The translations under genes were made by a program, and so were the position numbers. A stretch of 64,000 nucleotides of DNA from Gibbula magus. Taxonomy: Eukaryota; Mollusca; Gastropoda; Trochida; Trochidae. Positions 1 to 12,800 of this stretch are shown piece by piece (the stretch's first letter is position 1; every line of letters starts with the position of its first letter). Where the stretch lies: NCBI GenBank assembly GCA_936450465.1, contig OW388297.1:55420989-55484988 (forward strand), in the 5' to 3' direction. The notes beneath the pieces are model-generated. The model saw nothing but the letters and a program-made list of their open reading frames with translations. It was not told where the DNA came from and did no database searches.

Positions 1-218
1 TCTCAGCCAAGTTTGGTCCTGAAATATGCAGTTTGAAGAAAGTTATGAGCCTCGCTGTCACGACATGTAGTTTGTTCTCTTCTTTGACTTAGAAAAACTG
101 CTGTGATTTTTGGCCAAATTGGCTATGCAACTGTCTGTAAGAGTGAATATAGATTAAAAAGTAAGACAAATAGAGGAAATCCGAAATAACCATTCGCTAG
201 AACACAAGGTAATGAACA
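1..218. repeat. Reference monomer used as coordinate map
   Basis: This first monomer is a convenient ruler. In its own numbering, 1-60 is a strongly conserved block including GAAATATGCAGTTTGAAG and GCCTCGCTGTCA. ACATGT lies at 63-68, and the GACTTAG anchor lies around 86-92. The most variable head follows at 91-112. A dyad GCCAAATTGGC sits at 113-123, and a second dyad position at 130-144 is broken in this copy. The A-rich run lies at 151-160, and CGAA and TTCG form a small inverted pair at 182-185 and 193-196. Its G+C is 81 of 218. The monomer start is arbitrary because the array is circularly permutable. Confidence 0.97.
182..206. other. CGAA...TTCG box, variable core
   Basis: CGAA and TTCG are inverted relative to one another and separated by ATAACCA. 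The two bases after TTCG are a variation hot spot (CT, AT, CG, TT), followed by the steadier AGAACACAAGG. The variant TTCGTTAGAA (for example 31,928-31,937) matches the 5' ten bases of the mammalian CENP-B box (TTCGTTGGAA) at nine positions, but the CGGG half is absent. Treat as a resemblance only. Confidence 0.4.
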
Positions 219-330
219 TCTCAGCCAAGTTTGGTCCTGAAATATGCAGTTTGAAGGAAGTTATTAGCCTCACTGTCAAGACATGTAGTTTGTTCTCTTC
301 TTTGACTTAGAATAATTTCCGTGTTTTTCG

Positions 331-362
331 GCCAAATTGGCACTGCGACTCTCTGTAAGAGT
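331..362. other. Pair of short dyad motifs, representative copy
   Basis: GCCAAATTGGC (331-341) is a perfect inverted repeat around one central base. Six bases later ACTCT-CTGTA-AGAGT (348-362) is a 5-bp inverted repeat with a 5-base loop. The first is kept in most monomers across the window. The second is intact in most right-half monomers but broken (ACTGT) in many left-half ones. Such paired symmetry could be a binding site for dimeric proteins or a hairpin in a transcript. That is inference; no known factor is assigned. Confidence 0.6.
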
Positions 363-960
363 GAATATAGATTAAAAAGTAAGACAGATATAGGAAATCC
401 GAAATAACCATTCGCTAGAACACAAGGTAATGAACATCTCAGCCAAGTTTGGTCCTGAAATATGCAGTTTGAAGAAAGTTATGAGCCTCGCTGTCACGAC
501 ATGTAGTTTGTTCTCTTCTTTGACTTAGAATAATTTCCGTGTTTTTCGGCCAAATTGGCTATGCGACTCTCTGTAAGAGTGAATATAGATTAAAAAGTAA
601 GACAGATAGAGGAAATCCGAAATAACCATTCGCTAGAACACAAGGTAATGAACATCTCAGCCAGGTTTGGTCCTGAAATATGCAGTTTGAAGAAAGTTAT
701 TAGCCTCGCTGTCAAGACATGTAGTTTGTTCTCTTCTTTGACTTAGAAAAACTGCTGTGATTTTTGGCCAAATTGGCTATGCAACTGTCTGTAAGAGTGA
801 ATATAGATTAAAAAGTAAGACAAATAGAGGAAATCCGAAACAACCATTCGCGAGAACACAAGGTAATGAACATCTCAGCCAGGTTTGGTCCTGAAATATG
901 CAGTTTGAAGAAAGTTATTAGCCTCGCTGTCAAGACATGTAGTTTGTTCTCTTCTTTGAC

Positions 961-1832
961 TTAGAATAATTTCCGTGTTTTTCGGCCAAATTGGCACTGC
1001 GACTCTCTGTAAGAGTGAATATAGATTAAAAAGTAAGACAGATAAAGGAAATCCGAAATAACCATTCGCTAGAACACAAGGTAATGAACATCTCAGCCAG
1101 GTTTGGTCCTGAAATATGCAGTTTGAAAAAAGTTATTAGCCTCGCTGTCAAGACATGTAGTTTGTCCTCTTCTTTGACTTAGAAACATTTCTGTGATTTT
1201 TTGCCAAATTGGCTATGCAACTGTCGTTAAGAGTGAATATAGATTAAAAAGTAAGACAAATAGAGGAAATCCGAAATAACCATTCGCTAGAACACAAGGT
1301 AATGAACATCTCAGCCAAGTTTGGTCCTGAAATATGCAGTTTGAAGAAAGTTATTAGCCTCGCTGTCAAGACATGTAGTTTGTTCTCTTCTTTGACTTAG
1401 AATAATTTCCGTGTTTTTCGGCCAAATTGGCACTGCGACTCTCTGTAAGAGTGAATATAGATTAAAAAGTAAGACAGATAAAGGAAATCCGAAATAACCA
1501 TTCGCTAGAACACAAGGTAATGAACATCTCAGCCAGGTTTGGTCCTGAAATATGCAGTTTGAAAAAAGTTATTAGCCTCGCTGTCAAGACATGTAGTTTG
1601 TCCTCTTCTTTGACTTAGAAACATTTCTGTGATTTTTTGCCAAATTGGCTATGCAACTGTCGTTAAGAGTGAATATAGATTAAAAAGTAAGACAAATAGA
1701 GGAAATCCGAAATAACCATTCGCTAGAACACAAGGTAATGAACATCTCAGCCAAGTTTGGTCCTGAAATATGCAGTTTGAAGAAAGTTATTAGCCTCGCT
1801 GTCAAGACATGTAGTTTGTTCTCTTCTTTGAC
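961..1832. repeat. Dimeric higher-order repeat, two 436-bp copies
   Basis: The unit is a monomer with AATAATTTCCGTG, GGCACTGCG, GATAAAGG, GCCAGG, GAAAAAAG and GTCCTC. It is followed by one with ACATTTCTGTG, TTTTTTGCC and GTCGTTAAG. The two dimers (961-1396 and 1397-1832) look identical by eye, implying a very recent tandem duplication or conversion. A diverged third copy starts at 3,577, with CCCAAATTGACAC in place of GCCAAATTGGCAC. Confidence 0.92.
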
Positions 1833-2704
1833 TTAGAATAATTTCCGTGTTTTTCGGCCAAATTGGCACTGCGACTCTCTGTAAGAGTGAATATAGATTA
1901 AAAAGTAAGACAGATAAAGGAAATCCGAAATAACCATTCGCTAGAACACAAGGTAATGAACATCTCAGCCAAGTTTGGTCCTGAAATATGCAGTTTGAAG
2001 AAAGTTAGTAGCCTCGCTGTCACGAAATGTAGTTTGTTCTCTTCTTTGACTTAGAAACATTTCTGTGATTTTTGGCCAAATTGGCTATTTAACTGTCTGT
2101 AAGAGTGAATATAGATTAAAACGTAAGACAAATAGAGGAAATCCGAAATAACCATTCGCTAGAACACAAGGTAATGAACATCTCAGTCAAGTTTGGTCCT
2201 GAATTATGCAGTTTGAAGAAAGTTTTTAGCCTCGCTGTCACGACATGTAGTTTGTTCTCTTCTTTGACTTAGAAACAGTTCTGTGATTTTTTGCCAAATT
2301 GGCTATGCAACTGTCGTTAAGAGTGAATATAGATTAAAAAGTAAGACAAATAGAGGAAATCCAAAATAACCATTCGATAGAAAACAAGGTAATGAACATC
2401 TCAACCAAGTTTGATCCTGAAATATGCAGTTTGAAGAAAGTTATTAGCCTCGCTGTCAAGACATGTAGTTTGTGGTCTTCTTTGACTTAGAATAATTTCC
2501 TTTTTTTTGGGCCAAATTGGCACTGCGACTCTCTGTAAGAGTGAATATAGATTAAAAAGTAAGACAGATAAAGGAAATCCGAAACAACCATTCGCTAGAA
2601 CACAAGGTAATGAACATCTCAGCCAAGTTTGGTCCTGAAATATGCAGTTTGAAGAAAGTTATGAGCCTCGCTGTCACGACATGTAGTTTGTTCTCTTCTT
2701 TGAC
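1397..2704. repeat. Six-monomer block, copy A (partner at +2,180 bp)
   Basis: Monomers anchored at 1,397, 1,615, 1,833, 2,051, 2,269 and 2,487 reappear in the same order at 3,577-4,884. Diagnostic words shared by both copies are GGCTATTTAACTG, GAATTATGCAG, CCAAAATAACC with CTCAACC, and an eight-T run followed by GGGCC. The offset is exactly ten monomers. Monomers 2,705-3,576 between the copies are of other types. Confidence 0.88.
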
Positions 2705-3576
2705 TTAAAAAAACTGCTGTGATTTTTGGCCAAATTGGCTATGCAACTGTCTGTAAGAGTGAATATAGATTAAAAAGTAAGACAAATAGAGGAAATCCGA
2801 AATAACCATTCGCTAGAACACAAGGTAATGAACATCTCAGCCAGGTTTGGTCCTGAAATATGCAGTTTGAAGGAAGTTATTAGCCTCGCTGTCAAGACAT
2901 GTAGTTTGTTCTCTTCTTTGACTTAGAATAATTTCCTTTTTTTTCGGCCAAATTGGCTATGCGACTCTCTGTAAGAGTGAATATAGAATAAAAAGTAAGA
3001 CAGATAGAGGAAATCCGAAACAACCATTCGCGAGAACACAAGGTAATGAACATCTCAGCCAGGTTTGGTCCTGAAATATGCAGTTTGAAGAAAGTTATTA
3101 GCCTCGCTGTCAAGACATGTAGTTTGTTCTCTTCTTTGACTTAGAATAATTTCCGTGTTTTTCGGCCAAATTGGCACTGCGACTCTCTGTAAGAGTGAAT
3201 ATAGATTAAAAAGTAAGACAGATAAAGGAAATCCGAAATAACCATTCGCTAGAACACAAGGTAATGAACATCTCAGCCAAGTTTGGTCCTGAAATATGCA
3301 GTTTGAAGAAAGTTATTAGCCTCGCTGTCACGACATGTAGTTTGTTCTCTTCTTTGACTTAGAAACATTTCTGTGATTTTTTGCCAAATTGGCTATGCAA
3401 CTGTCGTTAAGAGTGAATATAGATTAAAAAGTAAGACAAATAGAGGAAAGTCGAAATAACCATTCGATAGAAAACAAGGTAATGAACATCTCAACCAAGT
3501 TTGGTCCTGAAATATGCAGTTTGAAGAAAGTTATTAGCCTCGCTGTCAAGACATGTAGTTTGTTCTCTTCTTTGAC
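2705..3576. repeat. Four monomers between the two 2,180-offset copies
   Basis: Anchors are at 2,705 (AAAAACTGCTGTG head), 2,923 (T-run plus CGCGAG), 3,141 and 3,359. The pair at 2,923 and 3,141 carries GCCAGG and GGCACTGCG variants seen elsewhere on the left side. The 3,359 monomer carries GAAAGTCG and CTCAACC, which recur at 4,885 and 6,629. Nothing but satellite is present. Confidence 0.8.
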
Positions 3577-4884
3577 TTAGAATAATTTCCGTGTTTTTCG
3601 CCCAAATTGACACTGCGACTCTCTGTAAGAGTGAATATAGATTAAAAAGTAAGACAGATAAAGGAAATCCGAAATAACCATTCGCTAGAACACAAGGTAA
3701 TGAACATCTCAGCCAGGTTTGGTCCTGAAATATGCAGTTTGAAAAAAGTTATTAGCCTCGCTGTCAAGACATGTAGTTTGTCCTCTTCTTTGACTTAGAA
3801 ACATTTCTGTGATTTTTTGCCAAATTGGCTATGCAACTGTCGTTAAGAGTGAATATAGATTAAAAAGTAAGACAAATAGAGGAAATCCGAAATAACCATT
3901 CGCTAGAACACAAGGTAATGAACATCTCAGCCAAGTTTGGTCCTGAAATATGCAGTTAGAAGAAAGTTATTAGCCTCGCTGTCAAGACATGTAGTTTGTT
4001 CTCTTCTTTGACTTAGAATAATTTCCGTGTTTTTCGGCCAAATTGGCACTGCGACTCTCTGTAAGAGTGAATATAGATTAAAAAGTAAGACAGATAAAGG
4101 AAATCCGAAATAACCATTCGCTAGAACACAAGGTAATGAACATCTCAGCCAAGTTTGGTCCTGAAATATGCAGTTTGAAGAAAGTTAGTAGCCTCGCTGT
4201 CACGACATGTAGTTTGTTCTCTTCTTTAACTTAGAAACATTTCTGTGATTTTTGGCCAAATTGGCTATTTAACTGTCTGTAAGAGTGAATATAGATTAAA
4301 ACGTAAGACAAATAGAGGAAATCCGAAATAACCATTCGCTAGAACACAAGGTAATGAACATCTCAGTCAAGTTTGGTCCTGAATTATGCAGTTTGAAGAA
4401 AGTTTTTAGCCTCGCTGTCACGACATGTAGTTTGTTCTCTTCTTTGACTTAGAAACATTTCTGTGATTTTTTGCCAAATTGGCTATGCAACTGTCGTTAA
4501 GAGTGAATATAGATTAAAAAGTAAGACAAATAGAGGAAATCCAAAATAACCATTCGATAGAAAACAAGGTAATGAACATCTCAACCAAGTTTGATCCTGA
4601 AATATGCAGTTTGAAGAAAGTTATTAGCCTCGCTGTCAAGACATGTAGTTTGTGGTCTTCTTTGACTTAGAATAATTTCCTTTTTTTTGGGCCAAATTGG
4701 CACTGCGACTCTCTGTAAGAGTGAATATAGATTAAAAAGTAAGACAGATAAAGGAAATCCGAAACAACCATTCGCTAGAACAAAAGGTAATGAACATCTC
4801 AGCCAAGTTTGGTCCTGAAATATGCAGTTTGAAGAAAGTTATTAGCCTCGCTGTCACGACATGTAGTTTGTTCTCTTCTTTGAC
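3577..4884. repeat. Six-monomer block, copy B of the 2,180-bp-offset duplication
   Basis: This is the partner of 1,397-2,704. Differences noticed include CCCAAATTGAC near 3,600, GCAGTTAGAAG near 3,952, TTTAACTTAG near 4,227 and AACAAAAGG near 4,780. The small number of differences shows that this block moved as one piece of about 1.3 kb. Confidence 0.87.
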
Positions 4885-5756
4885 TTAGAAACATTTCTGT
4901 GATTTTTTGCCAAATTGGCTATGCAACTGTCGTTAAGAGTGAATATAGATTAAAAAGTAAGACAAATAGAGGAAAGTCGAAATAACCATTCGATAGAAAA
5001 CAAGGTAATGAACATCTCAACCAAGTTTGGTCCTGAAATATGCAGTTTGAAGAAAGTTATTAGCCTCGCTGTCACGACATGTAGTTTGTTCTCTTCTTTG
5101 ACTTAGAAACATTTCTGTGATTTTTGGCCAAATTGGCTATTTAACTGTCTGTAAGAGTGCATATAGATTAAAACGTAAGACAAATAGAGGAAATCCGAAA
5201 TAACCATTCGCTAGAACACAAGGTAATGAACATCTCAGTCAAGTTTGGTCCTGAATTATGCAGTTTGAAGAAAGTTTTTAGCCTCGCTGTCACGACATGT
5301 AGTTTGTTCTCTTCTTTGACTTAGAAACATTTCTGTGATTTTTTGCCAAATTGGCTATGCAACTGTCGTTAAGAGTGAATATAGATTAAAAAGTAAGACA
5401 AATAGAGGAAATCCAAAATAACCATTCGATAGAAAACAAGGTAATGAACATCTCAACCAAGTTTGATCCTGAAATATGCAGTTTGAAGAAAGTTATTAGC
5501 CTCGCTGTCAAGACATGTAGTTTGTGGTCTTCTTTGACTTAGAATAATTTCCTTTTTTTTGGGCCAAATTGGCACTGCGACTCTCTGTAAGAGTGAATAT
5601 AGATTAAAAAGTAAGACAGATAAAGGAAATCCGAAACAACCATTCGCTAGAACACAAGGTAATGAACATCTCAGCCAAGTTTGGTCCTGAAATATGCAGT
5701 TTGAAGAAAGTTATTAGCCTCGCTGTCAAGACATGTAGTTTGTTCTCTTCTTTGAC
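4231..5756. repeat. Tetramer-spaced repeat (872 bp)
   Basis: The three monomers at 4,231, 4,449 and 4,667 recur at 5,103, 5,321 and 5,539, an offset of 872 bp or four monomers. One monomer of the GAAAGTCG type (anchor 4,885) lies between them. The T-run plus GGGCC head, already duplicated at 2,487 and 4,667, gains its third copy at 5,539. Confidence 0.86.
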
Positions 5757-7936
5757 TTAGAAACATTTCTGTGATTTTTGGCCAAATTGGCCTTGCGACT
5801 CTCTGTAAGAGTGAATATAGATTAAAAAGTAAGACAGATAAAGGAAATCCGAAATAACCATTCGCTAGAACACAAGGTAATGAACATCTCAGCCAGGTTT
5901 GGTCCTGAAATATGCAGTTTGAAAAAAGTTATTAGCCTCGCTGTCAAGACATGTAGTTTGTACTCTTCTTTGACTTAGAAACATTTCTGTGATTTTTTGC
6001 CAAATTGGCTATGCAACTGTCGTTAAGAGTGAATATAGATTAAAAAGTAAGACAAATAGAGGAAATCCGAAATAACCATTCGCTAGAACACAAGGTAATG
6101 AACATCTCAGCCAAGTTTGGTCCTGAAATATGCAGTTTGAAGAAAGTTATTAGCCTCGCTGTCAAGACATGTAGTTTGTTCTCTTCTTTGACTTAGAATA
6201 ATTTCCGTGTTTTTCGGCCAAATTGGCACTGCGACTCTCTGTAAGAGTGAATATAGATTAAAAAGTAAGACAGATAAAGGAAATCCGAAATAACCATTCG
6301 CTAGAACACAAGGTAATGAACATCTCAGCCAAGTTTGGTCCTGAAATATGCAGTTTGAAGAAAGTTAGTAGCCTCGCTGTCACGACATGTAGTTTGTTCT
6401 CTTCTTTGACTTAGAAACATTTCTGTGATTTTTGGCCAAATTGGCTATTTAACTGTCTGTAAGAGTGAATAAAGATGAAAAAGTAAGGCAAATAGAGGAA
6501 ATCCGAAATAACCATTCGCTAGAACACAAGGTAATGAACATCTCAGTCAAGTTTGGTCCTGAAATATGCAGTTTGAAGAAAGTTATTAGCCTCGCTGTCA
6601 CGACATGTAGTTTGTTCTCTTCTTTGACTTAGAAACATTTCTGTGATTTTTTGCCAAATTGGCTATGCAACTGTCGTTAAGAGTGAATATAGATTAAAAA
6701 GTAAGACAAATAGAGGAAAGTCGAAATAACCATTCGATAGAAAACAAGGTAATGAACATCTCAACCAAGTTTGGTCCTGAAATATGCAGTTTGAAGAAAG
6801 TTATTAGCCTCGCTGTCAAGACATGTAGTTTGTTCTCTTCTTTGACTTAGAAACATTTCTGTGATTTTTGGCCAAATTGGCCTTGCGACTCTCTGTAAGA
6901 GTGAATATAGATTAAAAAGTAAGACAGATAAAGGAAATCCGAAATAACCATTCGCTAGAACACAAGGTAATGAACATCTCAGCCAGGTTTGGTCCTGAAA
7001 TATGCAGTTTGAAAAAAGTTATTAGCCTCGCTGTCAAGACATGTAGTTTGTACTCTTCTTTGACTTAGAAACATTTCTGTGATTTTTTGCCAAATTGGCT
7101 ATGCAACTGTCGTTAAGAGTGAATATAGATTAAAAAGTAAGACAAATAGAGGAAATCCGAAATAACCATTCGCTAGAACACAAGGTAATGAACATCTCAG
7201 CCAAGTTTGGTCCTGAAATATGCAGTTTGAAGAAAGTTATTAGCCTCGCTGTCAAGACATGTAGTTTGTTCTCTTCTTTGACTTAGAATAATTTCCGAGT
7301 TTTTCGGCCAAATTGGCACTGCGACTCTCTGTAAGAGTGAATATAGATTAAAAAGTAAGACAGATAAAGGAAATCCGAAATAACCATTCGCTAGAACACA
7401 AGGTAATGAACATCTCAGCCAAGTTTGGTCCTGAAATATGCAGTTTGAAGAAAGTTAGTAGCCTCGCTGTCACGACATGTAGTTTGTTCTCTTCTTTGAC
7501 TTAGAAACATTTCTGTGATTTTTGGCCAAATTGGCTATTTAACTGTCTGTAAGAGTGAATAAAGATTAAAAAGTAAGGCAAATAGAGGAAATCCGAAATA
7601 ACCATTCGCTAGAACACAAGGTAATGAACATCTCAGTCAAGTTTGGTCCTGAAATATGCAGTTTGAAGAAAGTTATTAGCCTCGCTGTCACGACATGTAG
7701 TTTGTTCTCTTCTTTGACTTAGAAACATTTCTGTGATTTTTTGCCAAATTGGCTATGCAACTGTCGTTAAGAGTGAATATAGATTAAAAAGTAAGACAAA
7801 TAGAGGAAATCCAAAATAACCATTCGATAGAAAACAAGGTAATGAACATCTCAACCAAGTTTGGTCCTGAAATATGCAGTTTGAAGAAAGTTATTAGCCT
7901 CGCTGTCAAGACATGTAGTTTGTGGTCTTCTTTGAC
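5757..7936. repeat. Pentameric higher-order repeat, two 1,090-bp copies
   Basis: Anchors 5,757, 5,975, 6,193, 6,411 and 6,629 match 6,847, 7,065, 7,283, 7,501 and 7,719 in order. Diagnostic words are GGCCAAATTGGCCTTGCG at the start, TTTGTACTC, and GAATAAAGAT with AAGGCAAATAG. Few differences are seen; for example CCGTG versus CCGAG in the third monomer, and a changed second half of the fifth. A third, partly overlapping start of this unit is at 9,897. Confidence 0.9.
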
Positions 7937-9896
7937 TTAGAATAATTTCCGTGTTTTTCGGCCAAATTGGCTATGCGACTCTCTGTAAGAGTGAATATAG
8001 ATTAAAACGTAAGACAGATAAAGGAAATCCGAAACAACCATTCGCTAGAACACAAGGTAATGAACATCTCAGCCAAGTTTGGTCCTGAAATATGCAGTTT
8101 GAAGAAAGTTATTAGCCTCGCTGTCACGACATGTAGTTTGTTCTCTTCTTTGACTTAGAATAATTTCCGTGTTTTTCGGCCAAATTGGCACTGCGACTCT
8201 CTGTAAGAGTGAATATAGATTAAAAAGTAAGACAAATAGAGGAAATCCGAAATAACCATTCGCTAGAACCCAAGGTAATGAACATCTCAGCCAAGTTTGG
8301 TCCTGAAATATGCAGTTTGAAGAAAGTTAGTAGCCTCGCTGTCACGACATGTAGTTTGTTCTCTTCTTTGACTTAGAAACATTTCTGTGATTTTTTGCCA
8401 AATTGGCTATGCAACTGTCTGTAAGAGTGAATATAGAATAAAAAGTAAGACAGATAGAGGAAATCCGAAACAACCATTCGCGAGAACACAAGGTAATAAA
8501 CATCTCAGCCAAGTTTGGTCCTGAAATATGCAGTTTGAAGAAAGTTATGAGCCTCGCTGCCAAGAAATGTAGTTTGTGGTCTTCTTTGACTTAGAAACAT
8601 TTCTGTGATTTTTGGCCAAATTGGCTATTTAACTGTCTGTAAGAGTGAATATAGATTAAAAAGTAAGACAAATAGAGGAAATCCGAAATAACCATTCGCT
8701 AGAACACAAGGTAATGAACATCTCAGCCAAGTTTGGTCCTGAAATATGCAGTTTGAAGAAAGTTATTAGCCTCGCTGTCACGACATGTAGTTTGTTCTCT
8801 TCTTTGACTTAGAAACATTTCTGTGATTTTTTGCCAAATGGCTATTTAACTGTCGTTAAGAGTGAATATAGATTAAAAAGTAAGACAAATAGAGGAAATC
8901 TAAAATAACCATTCGCTAGAACACAAGGTAATGAACATCTCAACCAAGTTTGGTCCTGAAATATGCAGTTTGAAGAAAGTTATTAGCCTCGCTGTCACGA
9001 CATGTAGTTTGTTCTCTTCTTTGACTTAGAAACATTTCTGTGATTTTTTGCCAAATTGGCTATGCAACTGTCGTTAAGAGTGAATATAGAATAAAAAGTA
9101 AGACAGATAGAGGAAATCCGAAATAAGCATTCGCGAGAACACAAGGTAATGAACATCTCAGCCAGGTTTGGTCCTGAAATATGCAGTTTGAAGAAAGTTA
9201 TTAGCCTCGCTGTCAAGACATATAGTTTGTGGTCTTCTTTGACTTAGAATAATTTCCTTTTTTTGGGGCCAAATTGGCACTGCGACTCTGTAAGAGTGAA
9301 TATAGATTCAAAAGTAAGACAAATAGAGGAAATCCGAAATAACCATTCGCTAGAACACAAGGTAATGAACATCTCAGCCAAGTTTGGTCCTGAAATATGC
9401 AGTTTGAAGAAAGTTATTAGCCTCGCTGTCAAGACATGTAGTTTGTTCTCTTCTTTGACTTAGAATAATTTCCGTGTTTTTCGGCCAAATTGGCACTGCG
9501 ACTCTCTGTAAGAGTGAATATAGATTAAAAAGTAAGACAGATAAAGGAAATCCGAAATAACCATTCGCTAGAACACAAGGTAATGAACATCTCAGCCAGG
9601 TTTGGTCCTGAAATATGCAGTTTGAAAAAAGTTATTAGCCTCGCTGTCAAGACATGTAGTTTGTTCTCTTCTTTGACTTAGAAACATTTCTGTGATTTTT
9701 GGCCAAATTGGCTATTTAACTGTCTGTAAGAGTGAATATAGATTAAAAAGTAAGACAAATAGAGGAAATCCGAAATATCTATTCGCTAGAACACAAGGTA
9801 ATGAACATCTCAGCCAAGTTTGGTCCTGAAATATGCAGTTTGAAGAAAGTTAGTAGCCTCGCTGTCACGACATGTAGTTTGTTCTCTTCTTTGACT
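6847..9896. repeat. 14-monomer higher-order unit, copy 1 (3,050 bp)
   Basis: Fourteen monomers, including three length variants: CCAAATGGC with one base lost near 8,838, a T-run GGGGCC head near 9,258, and ACTCTG lacking two bases near 9,285. The same irregular lengths appear in copy 2, so the block was duplicated as a whole. The first five monomers are also the second copy of the 1,090-bp pentamer. Confidence 0.93.
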
Positions 9897-12800
9897 TAGA
9901 AACATTTCTGTGATTTTTGGCCAAATTGGCCTTGCGACTCTCTGTAAGAGTGAATATAGATTAAAAAGTAAGACAGATAAAGGAAATCCGAAATAACCAT
10001 TCGCTAGAACACAAGGTAATGAACATCTCAGCCAGGTTTGGTCCTGAAATATGCAGTTTGAAAAAAGTTATTAGCCTCGCTGTCAAGACATGTAGTTTGT
10101 ACTCTTCTTTGACTTCGAAACATTTCTGTGATTTTTTTGCCAAATTGGCTATGCAACTGTCGTTAAGAGTGAATATAGATTAAAAAGTAATACAAATAGA
10201 GGAAATCCGAAATAACCATTCGCTAGAACACAAGGTAATGAACATCTCAGCCAAGTTTGGTCCTGAAATATGCAGTTTGAAGAAAGTTATTAGCCTCGCT
10301 GTCAAGACATGTAGTTTGTTCTCTTCTTTGACTTAGAATAATTTCCGTGTTTTTCGGCCAAATTGGCACTACGACTCTCTGTAAGAGTGAATATAGATTA
10401 AAAAGTAAGACAGATAAAGGAAATCCGAAATAACCATTCGCTAGAACACAAGGTAATGAACATCTCAGCCAAGTTTGGTCCTGAAATATGCAGTTTGAAG
10501 AAAGTTAGTAGCCTCGCTGTCACGACATGTAGTTTGTTCTCTTCTTTGACTTAGAAACATTTCTGTGATTTTTGGCCAAATTGGCTATTTAACTGTCTGT
10601 AAGAGTGAATAAAGATTAAAAAGTAAGACAAATAGAGGAAATCCGAAATAACCATTCGCTAGAACACAAGGTAATGAACATCTCAGTCAAGTTTGGTCCT
10701 GAAATATGCAGTTTGAAGAAAGTTCTTAGCCTCGCTGTCACGACATGTAGTTTGTTCTCTTCTTTGACTTAGAAACATTTCTGTGATTTTTTGCCAAATT
10801 GGCTATGCAACTGTCGTTAAGAGTGAATATAGATTAAAAAGTAAGACAAATAGAGGAAATCCAAAATAACCATTCGATAGAAAACAAGGTAATGAACATC
10901 TCAACCAAGTTTGGTCCTGAAATATGCAGTTTGAAGAAAGTTATTAGCCTCGCTGTCAAGACATGTAGTTTGTGGTCTTCTTTGACTTAGAATAATTTCC
11001 GTGTTTTTCGGCCAAATTGGCTATGCGACTCTCTGTAAGAGTGAATATAGATTAAAACGTAAGACAGATAAAGGAAATCCGAAACAACCATTCGCTAGAA
11101 CACAAGGTAATGAACATCTCAGCCAAGTTTGGTCCTGAAATATGCAGTTTGAAGAAAGTTATTAGCCTCGCTGTCACGACATGTAGTTTGTTCTCTTCTT
11201 TGACTTAGAATAATTTCCGTGTTTTTCGGCCAAATTGGCACTGCGACTCTCTGTAAGAGTGAATATAGATTAAAAAGTAAGACAAATAGAGGAAATCCGA
11301 AATAACCATTCGCTAGAACCCAAGGTAATGAACATCTCAGCCAAGTTTGGTCCTGAAATATGCAGTTTGAAGAAAGTTAGTAGCCTCGCTGTCACGACAT
11401 GTAGTTTGTTCTCTTCTTTGACTTAGAAACATTTCTGTGATTTTTTGCCAAATTGGCTATGCAACTGTCTGTAAGAGTGAATATAGAATAAAAAGTAAGA
11501 CAGATAGAGGAAATCCGAAACAACCATTCGCGAGAACACAAGGTAATAAACATCTCAGCCAAGTTTGGTCCTGAAATATGCAGTTTGAAGAAAGTTATGA
11601 GCCTCGCTGCCATGAAATGTAGTTTGTGGTCTTCTTTGACTTAGAAACATTTCTGTGATTTTTGGCCAAATTGGCTATTTAACTGTCTGTAAGAGTGAAT
11701 ATAGATTAAAAAGTAAGACAAATAGAGGAAATCCGAAATAACCATTCGCTAGAACACAAGGTAATGAACATCTCAGCCAAGTTTGGTCCTGAAATATGCA
11801 GTTTGAAGAAAGTTATTAGCCTCGCTGTCACGACATGTAGTTTGTTCTCTTCTTTGACTTAGAAACATTTCTGTGATTTTTTGCCAAATGGCTATTTAAC
11901 TGTCGTTAAGAGTGAATATAGATTAAAAAGTAAGACAAATAGAGGAAATCTAAAATAACCATTCGCTAGAACACAAGGTAATGAACATCTCAACCAAGTT
12001 TGGTCCTGAAATATGCAATTTGAAGAAAGTTATTAGCCTCGCTGTCACGACATGTAGTTTGTTCTCTTCTTTGACTTAGAAACATTTCTGTGATTTTTTG
12101 CCAAATTGGCTATGCAACTGTCGTTAAGAGTGAATATAGAATAAAAAGTAAGACAGATAGAGGAAATCCGAAATAACCATTCGCGAGAACACAAGGTAAT
12201 GAACATCTCAGCCAGGTTTGGTCCTGAAATATGCAGTTTGAAGAAAGTTATTAGCCTCGCTGTCAAGACATATAGTTTGTGGTCTTCTTTGACTTAGAAT
12301 AATTTCCTTTTTTTGGGGCCAAATTGGCACTGCGACTCTGTAAGAGTGAATATAGATTCAAAAGTAAGACAAATAGAGGAAATCCGAAATAACCATTCGC
12401 TAGAACACAAGGTAATGAACATCTCAGCTAAGTTTGGTCCTGAAATATGCAGTTTGAAGAAAGTTATTAGCCTCGCTGTCAAGACATGTAGTTTGTTCTC
12501 TTCTTTGACTTAGAATAATTTCCGTGTTTTTCGGCCAAATTGGCACTGCGACTCTCTGTAAGAGTGAATATAGATTAAAAAGTAAGACAGATAAAGGAAA
12601 TCCGAAATAACCATTCGCTAGAACACAAGGTAATGAACATCTCAGCCAGGTTTGGTCCTGAAATATGCAGTTTGAAAAAAGTTATTAGCCTCGCTGTCAA
12701 GACATGTAGTTTGTTCTCTTCTTTGACTTAGAAACATTTCTGTGATTTTTGGCCAAATTGGCTATTTAACTGTCTGTAAGAGTGAATATAGATTAAAAAG

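Larger units (their letters stand above)
1..960. repeat. Opening monomers, loose trimer pattern
   Basis: Monomers anchored at 89, 307, 525 and 743 are each 218 bp. Those at 89 and 743 share the unusual head AAAAACTGCTGTG. Those at 307 and 961 share AATAATTTCCGTG with GGCACTGCG. This gives a 654-bp (three-monomer) rhythm, though the copies differ at several bases. The left edge of this pattern is outside the window. Confidence 0.75.

Noticed and set aside
1..218. Hammerhead ribozyme in the satellite, as known in some animal satellites
   Set aside because: GAAA-like words exist, but no CTGANGA core is found on either strand. The nearest words, CTGAAAT on the plus strand and CTGAGAT on the minus strand, miss essential bases.
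2892..3113. Recurring ~73-codon minus-strand open frame, once per monomer in many monomers
   Set aside because: It is one monomer read once, begins at TTG, and ends at a TGA that overlaps the next TTG. Because 218 is not a multiple of three, the frame rotates from monomer to monomer. Changes between copies include frameshifts and stops. No domain or secretion signal is recognisable.
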